This document shows positions 58,817-64,000 of a DNA stretch of 64,000 nucleotides, piece after piece (position 1 is the first letter of the stretch; each line of letters starts with the position of its first letter). The stretch spans positions 1 through 64,000 of the forward strand of contig JAFGGJ010000030.1 of NCBI GenBank assembly GCA_016930595.1, read 5' to 3'. This DNA is from Planctomycetota bacterium (GTDB taxonomy: Bacteria; Planctomycetota; SZUA-567; JAFGGJ01). Below the pieces are notes generated by a model, which did not search any database, was not told where the DNA came from, and worked only from the letters and a program-made list of their open reading frames with translations. A program made the translations under genes and the position numbers.

Positions 58817-60349
58817 TTACAGCCCCAGGATCCGCATGACCTCCCCGATGTCCGTCTCGCCCTGCGCCGAGCGCCTTATCCCGTCCGCCGCTATCGTCGT
58901 CATCCCCTGGCTTATCGCCAGCCGGCGTATCTTGTCGACGCCCTCCCCGCGCCGCAGCGCCGCCCCGACCTCGGGCGTCACCTTCAGCACCTCCGAAATC
59001 AGCGTCCGGCCAACGTATCCCGTCTGCCCGCAGGCGGCGCAGCCCTTCGGTCTCTTGAAATTGTGCTCCATGCTGTCCCAGTCGAGCCCGCCGTTGCGCG
59101 CTATCTGCTCGGCCCCCATCAGCAGGTGCCTCTCCGTCCCGTCCTGGCTGCAGTGCGGGCAGAGCTTCCGCAGCAGCCGCTGCGCCACTACTATCCTCGT
59201 CGATTCCGCCGTGACGAACGGCGGGCTGCCGATCTCCACCATCCGGATAAGCGCCGCCGCCGCATCCTCGGTATGCAGCGTCGTGAACACCAGGTGCCCT
59301 GTCAGCGCCGCCTGCTGGCATATCATCAGCACCTCGTAGTCGCGGATTTCTCCCACCAGCAACACGTCGGGGTCCGACCGCAGGAACGCCCTCACGATGT
59401 ATTCGAACGGCGTCGATCCCCCGCCCGACGAACGCAGGTTCGTCTGTGTCACCCACGGCAGGTACACTTCGATCGGGTCTTCCACCGCCATGACCTTGAT
59501 CTCCGGACCCGCCAGCTCGTTTATGCAGGCGTACATCGACGTCGTCTTGCCGCACCCCGTCGGCCCCGTGAACACGATGATCCCGTCCGGGCTCCTGATG
59601 GCGTTCCGGATCGTCGCCATGTCGTGCTCGGCGTAAGGCATTTGCTGCAGCTTCAGCACCACTCGGTCCGGCGCTATCAGCCGGGCGGTTACGCACTCCC
59701 CCAGCGGCGCCGGCAGGAAATTCACCCGCAGGTCCACCGAACGGCCCTCCGCCGGCCCCCCCTCCTCTTTCAGACGCAGCAGTATCCGCCCGTCCTGAGG
59801 CTTCGCCTTCTCGTGCAGGTCAACCGCCGCCATCGACTTCCATCTCTCCACGATCGCCGGCAGAAACCTCCTGTCGAACTTCGCTCCCACGTGCAGCACG
59901 CCGTCTATCCGGTACCGGACCACCGATTCCACCTCTCCGTCCGGCCGCATGTGCGTCGTGATGTGGATGTCGCTCGCCCCCCAGGCTTCCGCCAGCCGTA
60001 TCATCATGTTCACGGCTTCGGTCACCCCGGGTGCCGTTCCCGTCTCCGCCTCCCGCCCGGTTATCTTCGCATGGCGATCGGCAAGCTCCTTCACGAGCGG
60101 GGCTATGCTGGCCGGCAGGGCGACCTTCGGGGCTTCCCCTTTCAGGAACCGCTCCACCGCCTCCCGCTCGAACCGCCACTGTCTGCCCACCTTCAGCCCC
60201 TTGATCTTGCCCGACCGCAGCCACCGGTAGAACGTGGCACGCGTCGTTTTCAGCATTGCTATCGCTTCGCCCATGCTGAGCAGGTCCCCTCCTCCCGGCG
60301 CCCCGCCTTTCCCGTCCGCTTTCTTCTGCTTCGCCTTTGTCGCAGCCAT
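58817..60349 (-). CDS. PilB/GspE-type secretion ATPase with N-terminal excisionase/MerR-like HTH domain
   Basis: LLSMGEAIAMLKTTRATFYRWLRSGKIKGLKVGRQWRFEREAVERFLKGE (HTH_17-like) then FTGPTGCGKTTSMYA, EDPIEVYLPWVTQTNL, ILRSDPDVLLVGEIRD-like, CPHCSQ/CAACGQTGYVGRTLISEVL. Confidence 0.92.
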   Translation of the reverse strand: MAATKAKQKKADGKGGAPGGGDLLSMGEAIAMLKTTRATFYRWLRSGKIKGLKVGRQWRFEREAVERFLKGEAPKVALPASIAPLVKELADRHAKITGREAETGTAPGVTEAVNMMIRLAEAWGASDIHITTHMRPDGEVESVVRYRIDGVLHVGAKFDRRFLPAIVERWKSMAAVDLHEKAKPQDGRILLRLKEEGGPAEGRSVDLRVNFLPAPLGECVTARLIAPDRVVLKLQQMPYAEHDMATIRNAIRSPDGIIVFTGPTGCGKTTSMYACINELAGPEIKVMAVEDPIEVYLPWVTQTNLRSSGGGSTPFEYIVRAFLRSDPDVLLVGEIRDYEVLMICQQAALTGHLVFTTLHTEDAAAALIRMVEIGSPPFVTAESTRIVVAQRLLRKLCPHCSQDGTERHLLMGAEQIARNGGLDWDSMEHNFKRPKGCAACGQTGYVGRTLISEVLKVTPEVGAALRRGEGVDKIRRLAISQGMTTIAADGIRRSAQGETDIGEVMRILGL

Positions 60350-60370
60350 TTCAGGCCTCCCTTCTCTTTC

Positions 60371-60403
60371 CGTATCATAATATATCATAGTGACTATGAT
60401 ACG
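60371..60403. promoter_or_regulatory. Nested dyad operator CGTATCATAATATATCATAGTGACTATGATACG
   Basis: Outer arms CGTATCATA/TATGATACG (9 bp perfect) and inner arms TATCATAG/CTATGATA (8 bp perfect); 22 bp upstream of the HTH-ATPase ATG. Confidence 0.75.
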
Positions 60404-60549
60404 CAACAACAATTTCAGGATTTTTTCCGTGCGCCGCCGGCTGAATCCACCTAACCTCTTTGTGGCCCAGGTGTTACGGCCACAAGAAAAATCCTGTTGC
60501 CGCGCGGTTCCTCTGTGCTATCATGACCTTTCGTGCAGGGAGGTGCTTC

Positions 60550-62322
60550 GTGTCCGATCTCTCCGGCTGGTCGATGCGTCCGATAAACGAATGGTCCGCC
60601 CACGACCCCTTCGGTCGCCTCAAACCCTCGGATGTTGCCTCCGCTTCTCCTGAAATAGCCGTCGCCGACGGCTTCGTTCATCTCACCGTGCCGCGCGGCG
60701 GCTACGCCTCCTTCCGGCTCCTCGTCTCCGGCTCGGGCGAATACCGCCTCTCGCCTTCCTGCCGCGCTCCTCTCGCCGTCGATATCTACCGCGCCTGGTA
60801 CCACAGAATGGCCGCTTCCGGCGACTTCCTCCCCGACGCCCTCCTTCCCCTCGCTCCCGGCGAACCCCTTCGGCTCCCCTCCCCTGACAACGCCGTCCCC
60901 GGCCAGTCCGTGCAGGAATTCTGGGTGGATATTTTTTCCCCCGTTTCGGCGCGTCCCGGAACCGTTTCCGCCCGGATTTCCCTCGAAACCGCCTCCTCCC
61001 GTCTCGAAATGCCCCTCTCCGTCGAAATTTCCCCCCTTTCCCTTCCCGAACGCCCCTGCATCGTCATGGACCACAACTCCTACGGCTGCCGCTGGATCCA
61101 TGCGTACTATCCGGAACTCTTTGAAAAACGCTCCGGCAAGTCCTTCTGGAAACGGACCATCGCCGTCCTGCACGACTACTACCGGCTCATCCACGAACAC
61201 CGCGGCCACTTCAGCAACCTCGGGTTCGGGCATTCCGGCTCTTCCGACCCCGTTTATGCCCCGCGGATCTCCGGCCGCGGCCGCGGGAAGCGCCTTGAAG
61301 ACTGGGAACTCTTCGACCTCCACTACGCGCCCCTGCTGGACGGCACCGCTTTCCGGAAGAAATCCCCCGGCATGCCTTCTCCCAGAATGCCCGCGGCTTC
61401 CGTCTGGGGCGTCTACACTCCCATCACGCCCGACTGGCCTGCCTCGTACCTCTGGTGGGGCGAAAAGGGATACGAAGAAGAATTCATGCGCTGCGTCGGC
61501 CAGTTCGATGAACATCTCCGCTCCCTCGGCCCGTCCTCCTCCACCGTCTGGTTCTTCTTCAACCACAAGAAACGCTACCGCTGGTTCGAATGGGACGGCG
61601 ACGAACCCAAGTACGCCGCGGATGACGCCTACCACCTGGAAATGGGCCGCCTCCTCCGGCGGACGGTCAAAGACTCCCCCGTGAAATGGCTCTACCGCAT
61701 GGACGCAAGCTGGCAGATGAAAAACGAATTCGAAAAACTCGCCGGATCCACCGACTTCTGGGTGTGCGGCGGCTTCGTCCGCTGGTACCCGCAGGAAGTC
61801 CGCAGCGTCCTGCAGCGCGGCGACACCGTCTGGTGGTACGGCGGCTGTCCTTCCATCGACAAGCCTTCGTCGGGGATCCTGGAAAACGTCTACAAAACCT
61901 GGGCGCGCGGCCTGCACGGTTTCTGCTCATGGCTGACCACCAGTCCCGGCCCCGATCCCTGGTTCGACTGCGACGGCGCCGCCACGGGCGTCGTCTACCC
62001 CGGTGCCCGTTTCGGCATCCAGGGGCCTCTCCCTTCCATACGCCTCAAGATCCAGCGCAACGGCATTCAGGACGTCGACCTCGTCAACCAGGCCGCCGCC
62101 GCCTCATCCTCCCTCGACGATGCCCGCCGCCGCCTCATCGACTCCGTCGGCATCGCCGTCTGGGAATCCCCCCCGTCCGCCGTCCTCCGGCTTCCCCCCG
62201 AAGACTGGGACAACCACAACCTGTCCACGGATATCGAGCCGGGCACGCTTCCGCTTTCCCCCGCCTCTCCGGACTGGTGGCAGACCGTCCGGCGGGCGGC
62301 CTTTGCCAGGGAGATCCCGTGA
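60550..62322 (+). CDS. DUF4091-type putative glycoside hydrolase
   Basis: WWYGGCPSIDKPSSGILENVYKTWARGLHGFCSWLTTSPGPDPW...IRLKIQRNGIQDVDLV; GTG start assumed. Confidence 0.75.
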   Translation: MSDLSGWSMRPINEWSAHDPFGRLKPSDVASASPEIAVADGFVHLTVPRGGYASFRLLVSGSGEYRLSPSCRAPLAVDIYRAWYHRMAASGDFLPDALLPLAPGEPLRLPSPDNAVPGQSVQEFWVDIFSPVSARPGTVSARISLETASSRLEMPLSVEISPLSLPERPCIVMDHNSYGCRWIHAYYPELFEKRSGKSFWKRTIAVLHDYYRLIHEHRGHFSNLGFGHSGSSDPVYAPRISGRGRGKRLEDWELFDLHYAPLLDGTAFRKKSPGMPSPRMPAASVWGVYTPITPDWPASYLWWGEKGYEEEFMRCVGQFDEHLRSLGPSSSTVWFFFNHKKRYRWFEWDGDEPKYAADDAYHLEMGRLLRRTVKDSPVKWLYRMDASWQMKNEFEKLAGSTDFWVCGGFVRWYPQEVRSVLQRGDTVWWYGGCPSIDKPSSGILENVYKTWARGLHGFCSWLTTSPGPDPWFDCDGAATGVVYPGARFGIQGPLPSIRLKIQRNGIQDVDLVNQAAAASSSLDDARRRLIDSVGIAVWESPPSAVLRLPPEDWDNHNLSTDIEPGTLPLSPASPDWWQTVRRAAFAREIP

Positions 62323-62843
62323 TGACGCCTGAACGCATGCAGTCCGCCCTCCTCGACGCCGCACGCGTCGCTTCCGCCATGCTCGACGGCGAAGAAGCCT
62401 CCCTCGTCATCTCCCCGCGCGCCATGCGCTACATTGCCAGCCCCGACCCGCAGTTCCAGTTTCTTTCGGGCGACTACTACGACGTCGACCACGCAGTCTT
62501 CCTCCGCATGAAGAAACTCCTCCTCCGCCTCGAAACGCTCCTCCCCTTCGAATGCGCCGCCAAGCTCTGGGTTCCGGTCCGCGGCCTTCCCGGCCACGTG
62601 ACGCTCGCCGTACAGAACGGCGCTGTGAACCGTTACTGGAAATGGGCGCAGGAGAAACTCCCGGTCCCTCCCGAAATGGAAACCTGTTTCTCCGGCGGCG
62701 CGCCCGTCCTGGTGCCAGACGACGGCTCGGGGCTCATCACCGTGCTCGCACCGCTCGAAGACAGCCTCGGCGATGTCGTTGCCCTTGTGGAAATTACCGC
62801 CCGGACGCCGAAATCGCGGAAACGCGCTCCGGCGTGGAGTTGA
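62322..62843 (+). CDS. Hypothetical protein, translationally coupled to the DUF4091 gene
   Basis: TGATG overlap at 62320-62324; 173 aa with no family recognised. Confidence 0.6.
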   Translation: MTPERMQSALLDAARVASAMLDGEEASLVISPRAMRYIASPDPQFQFLSGDYYDVDHAVFLRMKKLLLRLETLLPFECAAKLWVPVRGLPGHVTLAVQNGAVNRYWKWAQEKLPVPPEMETCFSGGAPVLVPDDGSGLITVLAPLEDSLGDVVALVEITARTPKSRKRAPAWS

Positions 62844-62863
62844 ATCGTTGCAGGAGATCCCGC

Positions 62864-63895
62864 ATGAAGTACTGTGTATTCCTCGTCGCGGCAGGGCTCG
62901 CCCTCGTGGGCTGCACGCGCACCGCTGATGCGCCCTCCCCCCCGCTTTCCGGGCTCAGGCTGGCCGCCGTCTGGACCTGCAGGTCGCCCGGGTCCGACGT
63001 CGCCGCCGCCCACGAACTCGGCTTCAACGGCGTTATCTGGAACAACCCCGCCTGCGTCGAACCCTGCCACGGGCTGGGGATGAAGGCTTTCCGCATAGTC
63101 GAACCTCTCCGGCCGCGCGCCGGCGCACGCCTGCAGGAAATGCTTCAGGACGAAACGCTTCTCCCGGGGGCGGACCCTGCCGCCGGCATGGAAGAGCATC
63201 AGGCCGGCGGTGAACCGGCCGCCGGAAGGCGCGAAGTCCTCGAACGCAAACTCGTCTGTCCCCTCGACCCTTCCGCCGTCGACTATGCCGCCGGCGAAGC
63301 CGCCAGGGCCCTGCAGCAGGGCTATGACGGCATCGTCTGGGATTTTATCGGCTATCGCAACTATCACTCGTGCGAATGCGAAACCTGCCGTAAGGCCCTT
63401 GCCGAATTCATGCTGGCTCACCCCGGCATGTCGCGGGAAGACGCCAGCGGCGCCTTCTACCGCAAGCTCCTGGTGGACCTGTATGCCGTGCTGTACGACA
63501 AAGTCAAAGAGCTTGACGCCGACGCCGTCGTCCTAACGCATACGCACCCGGTTTTCCTGCCGGACCCGTTCCACGGGCTGGACGTCCGGGTGGACTGCTG
63601 CGCGATCACGGCGGCGTGGTTCTTCCGGCCGTTCTGGCCGATGGACAAAGTGCGCGAATACAGCGGCAGGATTGTCAAAGGCCCGTATGCGTACGGCGGC
63701 GCGGAAGGCATGCCGATGATAGGATACTACGCCGACGGCGACCTCAGCGCGCACATCAAAGACCCGGACCGGCTGCGGGACGAACTCGACGCCGTCAGGA
63801 ACGCCGGGGCGAAACACGTCATGATCTGCGAACTCGGCCACGTGCTCCGCACGCCGCCGGCGGCGGCCGTCATACGCGCCGCCTTCGGGCAGTAA
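62864..63895 (+). CDS. Lipoprotein with glycosidase-like TIM-barrel fold
   Basis: MKYCVFLVAAGLALVGCT lipobox; GYDGIVWDFIGYRNYHSCECETCRKALAEFM. Confidence 0.6.
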   Translation: MKYCVFLVAAGLALVGCTRTADAPSPPLSGLRLAAVWTCRSPGSDVAAAHELGFNGVIWNNPACVEPCHGLGMKAFRIVEPLRPRAGARLQEMLQDETLLPGADPAAGMEEHQAGGEPAAGRREVLERKLVCPLDPSAVDYAAGEAARALQQGYDGIVWDFIGYRNYHSCECETCRKALAEFMLAHPGMSREDASGAFYRKLLVDLYAVLYDKVKELDADAVVLTHTHPVFLPDPFHGLDVRVDCCAITAAWFFRPFWPMDKVREYSGRIVKGPYAYGGAEGMPMIGYYADGDLSAHIKDPDRLRDELDAVRNAGAKHVMICELGHVLRTPPAAAVIRAAFGQ

Positions 63896-64000
63896 TACCA
63901 ATTAAGGGCAATTATGAATTAAGTATTGTGTCCCCTTATTTCCGTTACGTTGATGTCACCCTCTTGAACCGCTCCGCAGCACAGTATATTCCCCGGCCAC

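Overview
This 64 kb window is high-GC bacterial DNA with PVC/Planctomycetota-like character, inferred from the GyrA QRDR type, the Ser/Thr kinases, the Gld-like ABC and DUF4340 operon, and the DUF4091 and TIM-barrel glycosidase-type genes. I find no rRNA, tRNA, CRISPR array or intact transposon. The core block is dnaN-dciA-gyrB-gyrA (18.3-24.8 kb). It is followed by a type IV/type II pseudopilin operon whose leader holds a near-consensus sigma-54 promoter and an array of GTTAC-N6-GTAAC dyads. Other content includes an ABC-2/GldG/DUF4340 operon, a TSUP transporter, GH10, DUF1846, MATE, sugar-isomerase TIM barrels, MoxR, TPR proteins, two membrane Ser/Thr kinases and beta-barrel lipoproteins. 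A tightly overlapping operon (47.3-54.3 kb) joins HIT, dGTPase, Nth, an FHA-sigma54 activator, a Ser/Thr kinase, DUF2752, STAS and a metallophosphoesterase. Observations most worth following up: (1) a PilB/GspE-type ATPase fused to an N-terminal excisionase/MerR-like DNA-binding domain, with a striking triple TATCATA operator at its own promoter; (2) a possible kinase -> FHA/sigma-54 activator -> sigma-54 pseudopilin circuit; (3) a strand-compositional switch (G-rich to C-rich + strand, with codon usage moving from ATA/NNG to ATC/NNC) consistent with a replication terminus, with a dif-like half site near the crossover, yet only about 15-20 kb from dnaN/gyrBA; (4) a candidate structured ncRNA upstream of the TSUP gene. 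All homology calls come from reading motifs by eye; no searches were run.
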